A DNA stretch of 64,000 nucleotides from NCBI GenBank assembly GCA_030142905.1, contig JASJOG010000080.1:467001-531000 (forward strand). Reading direction: 5' to 3'. The notes below the pieces were generated by a model. It saw nothing but the letters and a program-made list of their open reading frames with translations, did not search any database and was not told the origin of the DNA. Each line of letters begins with the position of its first letter. The first letter of the stretch is position 1. Shown here one piece after another: positions 63,584 to 64,000 of this stretch. The position numbers and the translations under genes were made by a program. The stretch is from Heliopora coerulea (taxonomy: Eukaryota; Cnidaria; Anthozoa; Scleralcyonacea; Helioporidae).

Positions 63584-64000
63584 TTAATCTTTCGTTCGGT
63601 CCTTATTCTTTAGGTAATCCTTATATTCTTCATATAAAAAGTAAGTGATTGCAATAACTAATATCCATAAATTTTTAGCAAGAAAAGAAATACCTTTTGC
63701 TCCCCATGCTAATATTTGAGAAATTAAATTTAAAACTGCTGAAATGACAGCACCAAAATTTTTACCTATATTTGCAATTGCTTTTGCTATTTTTCCAACT
63801 GCATTTGCACCTTGTTTTAATGCTTTTCTTGCACCTATAACTATTGTCGTAATTATACCTGCTACAGAAATAGCAACTGCTGATAAACCTGCAATATTTT
63901 CTTTTGCCCATTTTTTAAATCTTTCTAATCTTCCAAGGTCAGATTGTTCAGCATTTTCATTTAAAATCTGTATTCCTTCTTCACTAATTGGTCTTTCATT
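63584..64000 (-). CDS. Multi-span membrane protein of the virus-like element, 5' end outside the window
   Basis: The last 138 residues are visible, ending at TAA 63586-63584. An amphipathic stretch (LERFKKWAKENIAG) is followed by hydrophobic segments at visible residues about 37-56, 84-104 and 110-123, then a charged tail. The protein is common in cnidarian copies of these elements. A virion membrane or minor capsid role is plausible but unproven. 26 bp separate it from the capsid-like gene. Confidence 0.7.
   Translation of the reverse strand, partial: NERPISEEGIQILNENAEQSDLGRLERFKKWAKENIAGLSAVAISVAGIITTIVIGARKALKQGANAVGKIAKAIANIGKNFGAVISAVLNLISQILAWGAKGISFLAKNLWILVIAITYFLYEEYKDYLKNKDRTKD

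Larger units (their letters stand above)
60400..64000. mobile_element. Polinton/virus-like element, left part
   Basis: AT-rich, intron-less and gene-dense, unlike all DNA to the left. Gene set: packaging ATPase, capsid-like gene, a multi-span membrane protein and three small ORFs. Minus-strand genes are separated by 26 bp, 27 bp and an 8-bp overlap. The integrase and protein-primed polymerase that would prove a Polinton are not in the window, so a polinton-like virus or adintovirus-type insertion is possible too. Confidence 0.75.

Overview
The window looks like nuclear DNA of an anthozoan cnidarian, probably a stony coral. I base this on a spliced animal housekeeping gene with long introns, a cnidarian-style transmembrane/ankyrin/Death-domain gene, and a dense load of Penelope-like, hAT, Crypton, LINE, SINE and Polinton-like elements. 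Species cannot be fixed from the sequence alone.

Layout. Positions 1-21,033 (minus strand) are the 5' part of WASHC5 (strumpellin, the large WASH-complex subunit). Six exons were found with matching splice phases, at 21033-20809, 18117-18011, 8171-8087, 7113-7011, 889-779 and 232-160; the gene runs off the left edge. Exon 1 carries an in-frame TAG and exon 4 a 2-nt expansion that breaks the frame. The introns are full of mobile DNA: a solo LTR (19.2-19.8 kb), a Crypton tyrosine-recombinase gene (15.6-16.7 kb), LINE and Penelope relics, an internally deleted hAT (8.8-10.0 kb), a tRNA-derived SINE array with a 16-bp target duplication (7.3-8.0 kb), and a nested Penelope complex (1.1-6.1 kb). 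The complex contains a 230-bp tandem array whose every monomer encodes a textbook type I hammerhead ribozyme on the minus strand (a retrozyme).

21-40 kb is repeat-rich DNA without a convincing host gene: a pogo/Tigger-like MITE, a 3.6-kb tandem array carrying a hAT-like MITE, a TPR exon relic, a solo Penelope terminal repeat with a hammerhead-like motif, a head-to-head SINE pair, and a hAT with a perfect 8-bp target duplication. 40.1-47.9 kb (plus) is a three-exon host gene predicted to encode 443 aa: membrane-proximal N-terminal domain, about six ankyrin repeats, then a Death domain.

48-60 kb holds a MITE, microsatellites, decayed reverse-transcriptase elements, Crypton 5' fragments and a LINE that appears split by nested insertions. 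From about 60.4 kb to the right edge the DNA becomes very AT-rich and gene-dense: a Polinton/virus-like element with a packaging ATPase, a capsid-like gene split by one stop codon, a membrane protein cut by the window edge, and small accessory ORFs. Four minus-strand genes are packed with 26-27 bp gaps or an 8-bp overlap and face a plus-strand gene across a hairpin. This is the most virus-like part of the window.
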